Positions 16,839 through 25,973 are shown, counted from the stretch's first letter. The stretch: 64,000 nucleotides of DNA from Microbacterium sp. oral taxon 186 str. F0373 (GCF_000411455.1 NZ_KE150458.1:186001-250000), one strand, 5' to 3'. Notes: generated by a model not told the origin, from the letters alone. Made by a program: numbers and translations.

Positions 16839-17015
16839 GTGACTGCAACGATCCAGACTTCAACGGATCGCCCTTCGCATGTGCCGCGGCTTCTCCTAGG
16901 GCTGCTCACGATGGGAGTCCTGGCCGCACTGTTCGCATCAATGAACGCGTTGGCCCCTACGCTGATCGCTGCTCGCACGGCTGCCCTTGAGGGCAGGGGA
17001 CTGCTGCACGAATAG
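16839..17015 (+). CDS. Single-helix membrane peptide, C-terminus altered by IS3
   Basis: 58 residues from a GTG placed by motif B. One membrane helix (RLLLGLLTMGVLAALFASM). The last codons (RGLLHE) come from the IS3 end. Removing the IS and a 3-bp CAG duplication gives EGSGS followed by a stop that overlaps the next start as GTGA, so only the last three residues were changed. Confidence 0.65.
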   Translation: MTATIQTSTDRPSHVPRLLLGLLTMGVLAALFASMNALAPTLIAARTAALEGRGLLHE

Positions 17016-17066
17016 GTGACATCTGATCTGGCTTGCCCGCGGGGGTGGGCCTGGAAGGATGTTGCT

Positions 17067-17375
17067 GTGCCCAAGCCCTACCCGTCCGAGTTCCGTGACG
17101 ACGTCGTGCGCGTCGCGAGTAACCGTGAGCCCGGAGTGACGATCGAGCAGATCGCGAAAGACTTCGGTGTTCACCCGATGACGCTGCAGAAGTGGATGCG
17201 TCGCGCCGACATCGACGCAGGTGCGAAGCCCGGCCAGTCCCGGACCGAGGCGGCGGAGATCCGTGAGCTGAAGAAGCGGAACCGTCTGCTCGAGCAGGAG
17301 AACGAGGTCCTCCGCCGCGCGGCGGCGTATCTGTCGCAGGCGAACCTGCCGGGAAAAGGCTCTACCCGCTCGTGA
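17067..17375 (+). CDS. IS3-family orfA
   Basis: 102 residues from GTG (VPKPYPSEFRDDVVRVA). Helix-turn-helix (VTIEQIAKDFGVHPMTLQKWM) and a leucine-zipper-like end (ELKKRNRLLEQENEVLRR), the standard orfA layout that contacts the IS ends. Stop overlaps orfB by GTGA. Confidence 0.88.
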   Translation: MPKPYPSEFRDDVVRVASNREPGVTIEQIAKDFGVHPMTLQKWMRRADIDAGAKPGQSRTEAAEIRELKKRNRLLEQENEVLRRAAAYLSQANLPGKGSTRS

Positions 17376-18259
17376 GCGAGCTCGCCGACGCAGGGATCCC
17401 TGTGACGGTGACGTGTCGGGTGCTCAAGCTCTCCCGCCAGCCCTACTACCGGTGGCTGACGAACCCCATCACCCCAAGTGAGGTGGTCGAGGCGTATCGC
17501 GCGAACGCGCTGTTCGACGCCCACCAGGACGACCCCGAGTTCGGCCATCGGCTCCTCGCCGACGAGGCCCGCGACAACGGGGAGGCGATGGCGGACCGGA
17601 CCGCGTGGCGGATCGCCTCCAGCAACGGCTGGTTCAGCGCGTTCGGCAAGCCCAAGCGGAGCAAGGCCCGCCGGCCCGGCCCGCCCGTCCACGACGACCG
17701 CTGCGCCGTCATCGACGAGCACGGCCGAACCCGGCACGTGTTCACCGCCGACGCCCCGAACCAGCTCTGGTTGACGGATATCACCGAGCACAAGACCGCC
17801 GAGGGCAAGCTCTACCTCTGCGCGATCAAGGACGTCTACTCCGGCCGGATCGTGGGGTACTCGATCGACTCGAGGATGAAGTCCCGTCTGGTCGTCCAGG
17901 CGCTCGAGAACGCCGCCCTGATGCGCGGCGACGTCGCCGGCTGCGTCGTGCATTCGGACAGGGGATCTCAATTCCGCAGCCGGAAGATGCTCCGCGCCCT
18001 CAGCCGACACCGCATGGTCGGGAGCATGGGAAGAGTCGGGTCGAGCGGCGACAACGCCGCCATGGAATCGTTCTTCGCGCTGCTTCAGAAGAACGTCCTC
18101 GACCGCCGCCCCTGGACCACCCGCGAGCAGCTGCGCATCGCGATGGTGACCTGGATCGAGCGCACCTACCACCGCCGACGACGGCAGGCCCGCCTGGGCC
18201 GTTTGACGCCCATCGAGTTCGAGACCATCATGAACACGACCGTCGCACTGGCGGCGTGA
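17372..18259 (+). CDS. IS3-family orfB transposase
   Basis: 295 residues. DDE catalytic residues in LTDITEH, VVHSDRGSQF and NAAMESFFALLQKNVL, with the HTH_21-like region before them. Intact. Normally made as an OrfAB fusion by frameshifting; here the frames overlap by GTGA, so reinitiation is also possible. Confidence 0.9.
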   Translation: MSELADAGIPVTVTCRVLKLSRQPYYRWLTNPITPSEVVEAYRANALFDAHQDDPEFGHRLLADEARDNGEAMADRTAWRIASSNGWFSAFGKPKRSKARRPGPPVHDDRCAVIDEHGRTRHVFTADAPNQLWLTDITEHKTAEGKLYLCAIKDVYSGRIVGYSIDSRMKSRLVVQALENAALMRGDVAGCVVHSDRGSQFRSRKMLRALSRHRMVGSMGRVGSSGDNAAMESFFALLQKNVLDRRPWTTREQLRIAMVTWIERTYHRRRRQARLGRLTPIEFETIMNTTVALAA

Positions 18260-18300
18260 CTACAACCTGTCACCTATCCGTGCAGCAGTCCCAGTGGCTC

Positions 18301-18375
18301 GTGATTGGCGTAGCTCTCGCTGCGATCCTTCCGCTGGTTGCTTCTCTCGCCGTGCCTCTCCTTGAAGTCAGTTGA
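18301..18375 (+). CDS. Membrane peptide cut off from its promoter by IS3
   Basis: 24 residues (VIGVALAAILPLVASLAVPL...), one membrane helix. Before IS3 arrived its GTG overlapped the stop of the 16839 gene, and its own stop overlaps the next ATG. It was the middle gene of a motif B operon. Short, so the call rests on the overlap logic. Confidence 0.5.
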   Translation: MIGVALAAILPLVASLAVPLLEVS

Positions 18376-18632
18376 TGGCTGCTGTTTCAACGACGGTGCG
18401 ACGCTGGGTGAGCCGCGACGTCGAATGGTACGTCCACGGTAGGAAGCGACCGATCGCCTACTCGACCGTGGCAACCAGCCGCATGTTGGGACTTCTGGCT
18501 GAGGCTGGACACACGTTCGCATCCGCCCGGCAGGAGGTCGGCTTTGATCAAGAGGCGCGGGACGTTCTCGACGCGCACATCGATCGTGGGCTCGGTGACG
18601 TGAACATGGCTGAGCACGGTGTGCGATATTGA
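18375..18632 (+). CDS. Small hypothetical protein
   Basis: 85 residues, ATG overlapping the previous stop (TGATG). VRRWVSRDVEWYVHGRKRPI... then helical and acidic. Unrecognised; formerly third gene of the motif B operon at 16839. Confidence 0.55.
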   Translation: MAAVSTTVRRWVSRDVEWYVHGRKRPIAYSTVATSRMLGLLAEAGHTFASARQEVGFDQEARDVLDAHIDRGLGDVNMAEHGVRY

Positions 18633-18676
18633 GCCCCCATCGCCGCTACGCCCACGGTTCGACCCAGATGACCGCG

Positions 18677-18687
18677 CCGTGCATGTG
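18677..18687 (+). promoter_or_regulatory. Motif A promoter before a GTG start
   Basis: CCGTGCATGTG with 6 nt to GTG 18694. This decides the methyltransferase start, since several in-frame GTG codons precede it. Confidence 0.65.
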
Positions 18688-18693
18688 GTGGTG

Positions 18694-19479
18694 GTGACCG
18701 AAACTCTCGCCGCGCCAACTCTCGCCGCGCCCATCAGCACCGTTCGTCCGAAACCCGTTCTCGTCCACGAGTCTGAGTTCGCGACGATCTGGCATGGCGA
18801 TGCTCGGGATGTTCTCGCGACGGTTCCGAAGGAGTCGATCGACCTGGTACTGACCGACCCGCCATATGGGGTCGAGTGGCAGTCGAACCAACGGTCCGAG
18901 CGTTTCCCGCCCCTCATGGGCGACGGTTCGTCTGAGGACGACCGGGAGATCATCGCGGACATCATCGAGCACTGCGTTCGCATCGTCGGGCAGCATCGCC
19001 ACCTCTATGTGTTCGGCCCTACGGACGTCCTCGAGGGGCAGAAAGTCTCCGAGATCGTCGAACTCATCTGGGACAAGGGCGTCATCGGCTCCGGCGATGT
19101 GACTGCACCTTGGGGCCCGCAATTCGAACGGATCTCCTTCTGCGTCTCCAAGTTCCGCCACGCCGGTAAGACTGGCGCCTCGACGCTGCCGACTCGAATG
19201 CGCAAAGGCTCCGTCCTCCGCTTCATGCGCCCCACAGGACGCGCCGTCCGGCATCCGTCTGAGAAGCCCGTTCCGCTCTTGCGCGAGCTCATCGAGTCAT
19301 CCAGCCGAGGAGGTGACCTTGTCGTCGACCCGTTCGCCGGCACTGGCGCAACCGGAGTCGCCGCAATTCTCACTGGACGCCGCGTGGTCCTCGTAGAGAA
19401 GGACGCGCAATGGATCCCCGACATGGTCGACCGCGTCAAACGCGCCGAGGAGCTCGCCCGAGCCAGCCGCGACATCTGA
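18694..19479 (+). CDS. DNA N4/N6 methyltransferase (beta order)
   Basis: 261 residues. DPPY at 55-58 comes before the SAM-binding FAGTG (214-218), with HPSEKPVPLL in between, the arrangement of beta-class amino-methyltransferases. No restriction partner is adjacent, so it is probably an orphan enzyme that modifies the element's DNA or counters host restriction. It stands just upstream of the DarB-like gene, which also has a methylase domain. Confidence 0.85.
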   Translation: MTETLAAPTLAAPISTVRPKPVLVHESEFATIWHGDARDVLATVPKESIDLVLTDPPYGVEWQSNQRSERFPPLMGDGSSEDDREIIADIIEHCVRIVGQHRHLYVFGPTDVLEGQKVSEIVELIWDKGVIGSGDVTAPWGPQFERISFCVSKFRHAGKTGASTLPTRMRKGSVLRFMRPTGRAVRHPSEKPVPLLRELIESSSRGGDLVVDPFAGTGATGVAAILTGRRVVLVEKDAQWIPDMVDRVKRAEELARASRDI

Positions 19480-19601
19480 ACGCACCTGCACCCTCTTGCG
19501 ATCCTGGATTCGCTACGGCGCCCGGTCGCACTGAACGGTGCACCCTCCCAGGAGCGGACGACGAATCCTGTGTGTGGACGGCGCGCTGCACATCGTCGAG
19601 G

Positions 19602-19612
19602 CCGTGCATGTG
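19602..19612 (+). promoter_or_regulatory. Motif A promoter
   Basis: CCGTGCATGTG, 6 nt before the ATG at 19619; rejects an in-frame start 81 nt upstream. Confidence 0.65.
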
Positions 19613-19618
19613 TGCAAT

Positions 19619-22600
19619 ATGACGCCCCGTATCGCTTCGCAGCTTGCCGCCATTGAACTCGCTTGGGCCCTACCGGAGGATCACACGCCCACAGCTGAAG
19701 AGCGTGTGACTCTCACTGCGTTCACCGGCTGGGGTCAGCTCGCTCATGCGTTCGATGCGACACCCGAAAGGCAGTGGGCTGAGGTCGCGGACCGTCTGGA
19801 AGCCGCAGTGCCGGCCGCCGCACTGGGTGCAGCAAGTGAGCAGGTCGACACGTCGTTCTTCACTCCGGTGTCCGTGACCGCTGCGATCTGGGACATCCTC
19901 ACCGCGGCAGGCTTCGACGGAGGTCGCATCCTCGAACCTGGCTGTGGCGCGGGCGCGTTCATGACCACGACCCCCGTCGGCATCGACGTCGACTGGACCG
20001 GTGTGGAGATCGACCCGACCTCCGCCCGGATCGCGCGGCTGCTGAACCCAGGAGCGAAGATCCTCGAAGGGAAGCTGCAGTCAACACCTCTTCGTGACGG
20101 GTGGTTCGATGCGGCGATCGGCAACGTGCCCTTCTCCGACGTCACCGTGCGCGACACGGACGGTCGCACCGGCGCGCTCCACAACTACTTCGCCTGGCGC
20201 TCCGTCGACGCAGTCCGACCCGGCGGGTACGTCGTGCTCGTCACCAGCCGTTACAGCATGGACGCGAAGAGCGGCATCCTGAACGCGATCCGCGAGTGGA
20301 GCGGTGCTGCCCTCATCGGTGCGGTCCGCCTGCCCTCGGGTGCGTTCAATGGCGCAGGCACGCAGGCGGTCACCGACATCATTGTGATCCGGAAGAACGA
20401 CGCCGAAACACACCTTCCGCGTTACGCCGGACAGCCTGACTTCGAGCTCGTCGAAGATGGCTGGGGTTACTACGGTCACCGCACCCGCCAGATCGACCTC
20501 CGCCACGAGATCACCGACCGCGCAGCCTCAGCACCCGAGGGCGCAACAGTAAAGGTCTCCCGCTACTGGGCGGACAACGCCGCTCACATCGCCGGCCGGA
20601 TGCTCGCGACCGGGTTCGACCGCGCGCCGCTCATCGTCGAGTCCACCGACCCCACAGTGGACATCACCAGAGCCGTCCAGTCTCTCACTCGTGACCTCCC
20701 TGCCATGAGCAAGCGCATCGGCGAGACCGACGACCTATCTGACGTGATCCTCGCCGACGCTGAAGGGCGCAAGAACGGGTCGTACCATCTGATCGACGGC
20801 AGCCTGTTCCGCGTCGAGGGCAGCAAGCTCGCCGCGGTCCGTCAGAGCAAGGAGCTCATCGCGCTCGTCGGGCTCCGTGACCTCGCACTGCAGTTGCTCC
20901 AGCAAGAGTCGGACACGTCCGCTCCCGACGATGAGGTCGCGCCGGTCCGCGCGCTCGCCCTTAGCGCCTACGAGGCGTACGTGAAGTCGTTCGGGCACCT
21001 TAACCGGGGCACTCTCGTCGAAGGTCGGGTCGACGAAGAAACCGGCCTGCCCGCGCTCTCCTGGCGCCGCCCTGCGATGGGTGGTTTCCGCAAGGATCCA
21101 GACTCCGCACTCGTCATGGCCCTCGAAGTGTTCGACCAGGAGACGGGGGAGGCCCAGCCCGCCCCGATCCTCCTCCGCCGCGTGAACCGCGCACCAGAGC
21201 CGGTCACACACGCTGACACCGCTGCGGAGGCCCTCGCCATCAGCATCGGCGAGACCGGTCGGGTCGACCTCGTCCGGATCGCCGGTCTCCTCAGCCTCGG
21301 AGATGACACCGCAGCCGCGGTCACGCTCCTCGGGGACCTCGTGCACCTTGTCGACGGTCAGTGGCAGCCCGCAGCCGAAGCGCTCTCCGGCAACGTCCGT
21401 CACAAGCTGGAGCGTGCCCGTACGGCCGCCGGCCGTGGCGATGAGAACGCCGCCCGGTACGCCGCAGCGCTCGAGAAGGTCGTCCCCGTCGATCTCACGC
21501 CCACGGATATCAACGTCACCCTCGGATCCCCGTTCGTGAACGCCGAGGACATCACCGAGTTCCTGAAGAGTGTCCTCGGCGCACGCTGGCCGCGGGTCAG
21601 CCACACGCCTTCTCAAGCCGTCTGGGAGGTCGAGGACTCGTCCTACGACCACACCGTCTCGATGCAGTGGTCTGTCCCCGACATGACCGCCGGCAAGCTC
21701 GTCGAATGCGCGCTGAACAACAAGCTCCCAGAGATCACGGACCGGGAGTGGGACGCGAACCGTTGCGACTGGCGCAACGTCCGCAACCCGCAGAAGTCCG
21801 CCGCGGCCGCCGCGAAGCTCGAACTGATCCGCGACCGGTTCAGCGTGTGGGTCTGGGAGGACGCCGACCGCTCCGCACGCATCGTCCGCGACTACAACGA
21901 CAAGCTCAACTCTCACGTCACCCGCACCTACGACGGTTCGGGGCTCATGTTCCCGGGCATGGCGGAAGGGTTCACCCCGTGGGCGCACCAGCGGGCTGCC
22001 GTGGAGCGGATCGTCAGCACCGAGCGCGCGCTGCTCGGCCACCCGGTCGGCGCCGGCAAGACGAGCGAAATGACTATGGCGGCCCGTACGCTCCGACAGT
22101 TCGGGCTCGCGCAGAAGCCGATGATCGTCGTGCCCAATCACCTCCTCGACCAGATCGCTCGCGAAGCGCAGCAAGTCTTCCCGACGGGCCGATTCCTGAT
22201 CGCGACGAAGGATGACCTCGCCCGCGACGCACGCCGGCTCTTCGCCGCACGGTGCGCGACCGGAGACTGGGACGCCGTCATCATTACCCATTCCGCCTTC
22301 GGGTCGATCCCCGTCCGCCCCGATCTGGAAGAGCGTTGGATCGAGGAGCAGAAGCACGCCCTCCGCTGGGCCATGCAGTCCGAGCCCGGCGATCGCACGA
22401 AGGGCGCGAAGGCGATCGCACGCGCTGTGCGCTCGCTCGACGCCCGCATCCACAAGCTTCGGGACGGCAAGAACGACTCGGACGCGATCTTCTTCGACCA
22501 GCTCGGTGTCGACTACATCATGGTCGATGAGGCGCACCTGTTCCGCCGGCTGGACACACAGAGCCAGTCCCGCGACAACGGCATGGGTTCAGGCTCCTCC

Positions 22601-24409
22601 AAGCGGGCCACGGATCTCCTCATGAAGGTCGAAACGCTCGCGGACCGGCGCCCCGGTAAGCCCATCTGCGCGTTCTTCACCGGCACCCCCTGGTCGAACA
22701 CTCTCGCCGAGACGTGGGTGTGGCAGCGATACCTGCAGCCGGACACGCTCGACGCGATGGGTCTTCTCCCGTTCGACGCCTGGGTGTCCGCGTTCATCCG
22801 CTATGAGCACAACATCGAGGTCGCACCGGACGGCTCCGGCTTCCGCATGTACCGCCGGCCCGTCGGCGTCGTCAACGCCCCCGAGCTGAAGACGATCCTC
22901 GCCCAGGTGGCCGACATCATGGACCCCGCCCAGCTGGGCCTCACCCGTCCCGACCACACGGTGGTCAACGTCACCGTGGAGGCGACGCCCGGGCAGCGGA
23001 AGTTTGTGCGCGACCTCGCCGACCGTGCCGACGCGATCCGCAACGGAAACGCTCGCGGAGGTGACGGCACCGTCGACAACATGCTGCTGATCTGCAACGA
23101 CGGCCGGAAGGTCGCCCTCGACCCGCAGCTGGCCGGCGTCGACGAGGAGTCTGCGAAGATCGCTGAGGCTGCCCGCCTGATCGCGGCCGCACACCGTGAG
23201 GATCAAGACCGCCTCTTCGGCCACCACGCGACCCCCGGCAACTTCCAGCTGGTGTTCATGGACCTCGGCACACCCCACCCCGGGGACTCGCAGACCTACG
23301 GCCGGCTGCGCCGTCAGCTCGTGGATCACGGCGTGCCGGCCAACAAGGTCCGGTTCGTCCATGAGGCGACGACGGACAAGGCTCGCGCAGCACTGTTCGC
23401 GGCGTGCCGAGACGGCGATGTGTCGGTGCTTGTCGCTTCCACGGCGAAGGCGGGGATGGGTACGAACATCCAGACTCGCCTCACGCATCTCTGGCACGTC
23501 GACGCCCCGTGGCTTCCCTCCGACGTCATCCAGCGTGACGGCCGCGCGGTCCGTCCCGGCAATCTCTCTGGCCACGTGACTGTTACGCGACTGGTCACCG
23601 AGGGTACCTTCGATGCTTACATGTGGCAGGCGCTGGAGCGGAAGTCCCGCGCGTTCGATGCCCTGTACGCGACCGGTACGACCGCCCGCGAAATCGAGGA
23701 CGTTTCCGGCGCGACGATGAGCTACGGCGAGGTGAAGGCTCTCGCGTCCGGTAATCCGCTGCTGCTTGACCAGGCGAAGGTCCGGGCGCAGGTGAAGCAG
23801 CTTCAGGTTCTGCGTGCCATGCACCTGCAGGGTGTTAACCAGGCCCGTCGGAGCGCGGAGCAGCACCGCCGTCGCGCACAGAGCGCGCGGTCCCGCCGTG
23901 ACGCGATGCTTTCCGCCCAGGACCGGGTGGAGTCCGCGACGGTCGAGCAGCGCACCGCCGCGGTGTCGCGCATCGCCGAGGGCGTCCGCGTCGTCTGGCA
24001 CGAGCGCAACGCCCACAACGCCTACTACACGTCACGCGTTGCCTACAGGGGCATCACCGCTCAGCTCGTCGACCGTGAGCGCGAGCTTCCCTCCGTGCGC
24101 GTGCGACTACTCTCCGGCTACACCGAGTTCGCGGAGCTGACCCTTCGAAACGGAGACGTGCGCCGGAAGCCCGCCGACGTCGCGGCGAACATCGCCGAAC
24201 ACCTCGACCGCGTCCTGGACGAGATGGGTACCCGCATCGCCGACGCCGAACGAGACATCGACTCGCACCTGGCCGAAGCGGCAAATCTCGACCAGGCAGC
24301 CGGCGCCGCCACGTTCGACCAGCAGGACGAGCTTGACGATGCCCTGACGTGTCTGGCGGAGATCGACGCTGCGATCGCGGAGGAGGCCGCCGAGGTTCAG
24401 GCCGCGTAA
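19619..24409 (+). CDS. DarB-like methylase-SNF2 helicase fusion
   Basis: 1596 residues. The N-terminal methylase has SAM motif LEPGCGAGAF (105-114) and GNVPF (168-172), a variant of NPPF. After a ~600-residue middle region a superfamily 2 helicase follows: GAGKT (811-815), DEAH (970-973), STAKAGMGTNIQ and QRDGRAVRPG (from ~1305). A coiled-coil region ends the protein. The layout is that of large methylase-helicases on plasmids, ICEs and phages, of which P1 DarB is the classic antirestriction example. The likely role is protection of incoming element DNA; a transfer role is the alternative. TAATG couples it to the HNH gene. Confidence 0.85.
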   Translation: MTPRIASQLAAIELAWALPEDHTPTAEERVTLTAFTGWGQLAHAFDATPERQWAEVADRLEAAVPAAALGAASEQVDTSFFTPVSVTAAIWDILTAAGFDGGRILEPGCGAGAFMTTTPVGIDVDWTGVEIDPTSARIARLLNPGAKILEGKLQSTPLRDGWFDAAIGNVPFSDVTVRDTDGRTGALHNYFAWRSVDAVRPGGYVVLVTSRYSMDAKSGILNAIREWSGAALIGAVRLPSGAFNGAGTQAVTDIIVIRKNDAETHLPRYAGQPDFELVEDGWGYYGHRTRQIDLRHEITDRAASAPEGATVKVSRYWADNAAHIAGRMLATGFDRAPLIVESTDPTVDITRAVQSLTRDLPAMSKRIGETDDLSDVILADAEGRKNGSYHLIDGSLFRVEGSKLAAVRQSKELIALVGLRDLALQLLQQESDTSAPDDEVAPVRALALSAYEAYVKSFGHLNRGTLVEGRVDEETGLPALSWRRPAMGGFRKDPDSALVMALEVFDQETGEAQPAPILLRRVNRAPEPVTHADTAAEALAISIGETGRVDLVRIAGLLSLGDDTAAAVTLLGDLVHLVDGQWQPAAEALSGNVRHKLERARTAAGRGDENAARYAAALEKVVPVDLTPTDINVTLGSPFVNAEDITEFLKSVLGARWPRVSHTPSQAVWEVEDSSYDHTVSMQWSVPDMTAGKLVECALNNKLPEITDREWDANRCDWRNVRNPQKSAAAAAKLELIRDRFSVWVWEDADRSARIVRDYNDKLNSHVTRTYDGSGLMFPGMAEGFTPWAHQRAAVERIVSTERALLGHPVGAGKTSEMTMAARTLRQFGLAQKPMIVVPNHLLDQIAREAQQVFPTGRFLIATKDDLARDARRLFAARCATGDWDAVIITHSAFGSIPVRPDLEERWIEEQKHALRWAMQSEPGDRTKGAKAIARAVRSLDARIHKLRDGKNDSDAIFFDQLGVDYIMVDEAHLFRRLDTQSQSRDNGMGSGSSKRATDLLMKVETLADRRPGKPICAFFTGTPWSNTLAETWVWQRYLQPDTLDAMGLLPFDAWVSAFIRYEHNIEVAPDGSGFRMYRRPVGVVNAPELKTILAQVADIMDPAQLGLTRPDHTVVNVTVEATPGQRKFVRDLADRADAIRNGNARGGDGTVDNMLLICNDGRKVALDPQLAGVDEESAKIAEAARLIAAAHREDQDRLFGHHATPGNFQLVFMDLGTPHPGDSQTYGRLRRQLVDHGVPANKVRFVHEATTDKARAALFAACRDGDVSVLVASTAKAGMGTNIQTRLTHLWHVDAPWLPSDVIQRDGRAVRPGNLSGHVTVTRLVTEGTFDAYMWQALERKSRAFDALYATGTTAREIEDVSGATMSYGEVKALASGNPLLLDQAKVRAQVKQLQVLRAMHLQGVNQARRSAEQHRRRAQSARSRRDAMLSAQDRVESATVEQRTAAVSRIAEGVRVVWHERNAHNAYYTSRVAYRGITAQLVDRERELPSVRVRLLSGYTEFAELTLRNGDVRRKPADVAANIAEHLDRVLDEMGTRIADAERDIDSHLAEAANLDQAAGAATFDQQDELDDALTCLAEIDAAIAEEAAEVQAA

Positions 24410-24753
24410 TGAGGAAGCACGACCGAGTCAACGCGTTCATCCCGCGGGCGCCGGCCCGCGACAGAGACCCCGTTGCCATCGCGTCGGGTGTCGTCACCGT
24501 CGCGTTCGGCAAACCGATAGCCGCCGCGGCACGCTGCCACTACTGCCCGCGCCCGGCAACAACGAGGGACCACATTGTCGCTAAGACCCGAGGCGGAGCT
24601 GATTCCTGGTGGAACCTCGTGCCAGCCTGCGCCGACTGCAACTCGAAGAAGGGATCGGACGGGTCGGGATGCTGGTGCGCATTCTGCGAACGCGCTCGCT
24701 TCCTCTATGACCGAGGCCACCGACCCAGCGGCTCCGGCGTGGCCGGCAGATGA
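24409..24753 (+). CDS. HNH endonuclease
   Basis: 114 residues. C43-x-x-C46, T-x-x-DH (D54 H55), N69 and C74-x-x-C77 form a zinc-bound HNH fold (TRDHIVAKTRGGADSWWNLVPACADCN). The C-terminal tail adds a CWCAFC cluster. ATG overlaps the stop of the DarB-like gene, so they act together or at least are co-expressed. Confidence 0.85.
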   Translation: MRKHDRVNAFIPRAPARDRDPVAIASGVVTVAFGKPIAAAARCHYCPRPATTRDHIVAKTRGGADSWWNLVPACADCNSKKGSDGSGCWCAFCERARFLYDRGHRPSGSGVAGR

Positions 24754-24769
24754 GTGCCGCCTGGCGTCA

Positions 24770-24780
24770 CCGTGCATGTG
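24770..24780 (+). promoter_or_regulatory. Motif A promoter
   Basis: CCGTGCATGTG, 6 nt before the ATG at 24787. Confidence 0.65.
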
Positions 24781-24786
24781 TCAGCC

Positions 24787-25236
24787 ATGGAGATCGTGAC
24801 CAGCGAGAAGACAATTCCCGTTCACTCGGTAGGAGGCCAGGAGTTCGTGAATCGAGAGGACGCAGAGCGGCACCTCGCACAGCTGACCGCCCGTATCCGC
24901 TTCGCCTACTACCTGGTGCGTTCCGGCTACGACATGACAGAAGGTCGTGGCTACTTCAACGAGAGCATCGTCGGCATCCGGTTGAACCAGCACGGTGGGT
25001 ATGAGCAGAACGCGATCACCGCCTACTGCCTGGGGGCGCTTGGCCAACCGCTCGACGACTTCTACGGTCGGCCGGTCAACCGTTGGATCACGGGAACGGC
25101 GCGCATCTTCGACGATCCGGAGGAGCTGGACGTCTGGATCGAAGAGGCTCGAGCACAGGCTCGTCGGTGGAGCAAGACGTTCGAAGGGCCGATCGTCTGT
25201 GACGAGTTCGGCCGCCCGAAGACACCTTCCAGCTGA
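24787..25236 (+). CDS. Hypothetical protein
   Basis: 149 residues, start placed by motif A. FVNREDAERHLAQLTARIRFAYYLVRSGYDM and a charged C-terminus; no motif I can name. Last protein gene before the tRNA array leader. Confidence 0.6.
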   Translation: MEIVTSEKTIPVHSVGGQEFVNREDAERHLAQLTARIRFAYYLVRSGYDMTEGRGYFNESIVGIRLNQHGGYEQNAITAYCLGALGQPLDDFYGRPVNRWITGTARIFDDPEELDVWIEEARAQARRWSKTFEGPIVCDEFGRPKTPSS

Positions 25237-25247
25237 TCCCCGGAAGT

Positions 25248-25261
25248 TGCCGCAGGGGTGG
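25248..25261 (+). promoter_or_regulatory. Motif B promoter upstream of tRNA array
   Basis: TGCCGCAGGGGTGG without a start codon at the usual distance. The next features are a motif A copy, a small ORF and the tRNA array. Confidence 0.55.
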
Positions 25262-25282
25262 ACGACGCAAGAACGGCGAGGA

Positions 25283-25293
25283 CCGTGCATGTG
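25283..25293 (+). promoter_or_regulatory. Motif A promoter upstream of tRNA array
   Basis: CCGTGCATGTG 22 nt downstream of motif B. An ATG follows at 7 nt but opens only a 12-codon frame (MNNLTSRRIHVS), so the copy more likely starts the leader of the 25379 ORF and tRNA region. Confidence 0.55.
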
Positions 25294-25378
25294 GAGGCTG
25301 ATGAACAATTTGACGAGTCGCCGAATACATGTATCCTGAAAGGCTGCCCCACGCAGCATCAAGAACCGGAGGAAGACC

Positions 25379-25507
25379 GTGAGGTCATTGCAAGCAATGC
25401 ACGAGACGCAGGTGGCGTACGCCATCCGCGGTGTCGATGCTGCGCGCAAGCCGGGGAACCTGAACCAGTGGATCCTCTTCGGGTCGAGGCAGGTGGGCGA
25501 CATGTAA
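25379..25507 (+). CDS. Small ORF between the tandem promoters and the tRNA array
   Basis: 42 residues from GTG with a good ribosome site (CCGGAGGAAG). MRSLQAMHETQVAYAIRGVDAARKP... soluble and basic. An intrinsic terminator follows. Possibly a leader peptide that couples translation to read-through into the array (inference). Confidence 0.5.
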   Translation: MRSLQAMHETQVAYAIRGVDAARKPGNLNQWILFGSRQVGDM

Positions 25508-25529
25508 CGGGATCTCATCCCGAAGCATT

Positions 25530-25576
25530 GGGAGCCCACCGTAAGTCCGACCTAGGACCCGGTGGGCTTTCTGTTT
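25530..25576 (+). terminator. Intrinsic terminator before tRNA array
   Basis: Stem GAGCCCACCG / CGGTGGGCTT with a TTTCTGTTT run behind it. It ends the small ORF transcript about 25 nt before the first tRNA. Confidence 0.65.
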
Positions 25577-25599
25577 GCCCGCCCACCACAACAGCACAT

Positions 25600-25672
25600 A
25601 GGGACGTAGCTCAGATGGAAGAGCGCCGGTCTCCAAAACCGGATGTCGCAGGTTCGAATCCTGTCGTCTCTG
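25600..25672 (+). tRNA. tRNA-Trp (CCA)
   Basis: Full cloverleaf, acceptor AGGGACG/CGTCTCT, anticodon loop CTCCAAA, T arm GGTTCGAATCC. CCA end not encoded. Confidence 0.93.
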
Positions 25673-25788
25673 CAAACGCCCCGGGAAACCGGGTGCGCAC
25701 GAAGAGGGCAACCTCACTCACAAGACCACAGTGGAAGTTGACACCGAGGCCCAGCCTCGGTCGGTTCGGGGCGCCATCCCCGGACCAC

Positions 25789-25809
25789 GCCCTGCCAACC
25801 CGGCAGGGC
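25789..25809 (+). other. Hairpin directly before tRNA-Tyr
   Basis: GCCCTGCC / GGCAGGGC, 8-bp perfect stem ending 4 nt before tRNA-Tyr. A processing signal or weak terminator. Confidence 0.4.
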
Positions 25810-25813
25810 ACAC

Positions 25814-25895
25814 GGGAGTGTCGCGTAGCGGCAATCGCAGCGGACTGTAAATCCGCCGTCTTCGGGCATCGTGGGTTCGAGTCCCACCGCTCCCA
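25814..25895 (+). tRNA. tRNA-Tyr (GTA)
   Basis: Acceptor GGGAGTG/CGCTCCC, anticodon loop with GTA, a long variable arm as expected for bacterial Tyr, T arm GGGTTCGAGTCCC. Confidence 0.9.
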
Positions 25896-25899
25896 CTTC

Positions 25900-25973
25900 G
25901 CGCCTCTAGCTCAGCTGGTGAGAGCATCCGGCTCTTAACCGGAGGGTCCTGGGTTCAAGCCCCAGGGGGCGCA
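25900..25973 (+). tRNA. tRNA-Lys (CTT)
   Basis: Acceptor GCGCCTC/GGGGCGC, D arm GCTC/GAGC, anticodon stem TCCGG with CTT, T arm CTGGGTTCAAGCCCCAG. Reads AAG. Confidence 0.93.

Larger units (their letters stand above)
16997..18291 (+). mobile_element. IS3-family element
   Basis: About 1295 bp with near-identical ends: GGACTGCTGCACGAATAGG on the left and GGACTGCTGCACGGATAGG on the reversed right end. A CAG direct repeat flanks it (16994-16996, 18292-18294). It carries orfA and orfB and separates two overlapping membrane-peptide genes. Confidence 0.82.

Noticed and set aside
20735..22537. 600-codon minus-strand frame inside the DarB-like gene
   Set aside because: High-GC shadow frame; the sense strand carries the helicase motifs.
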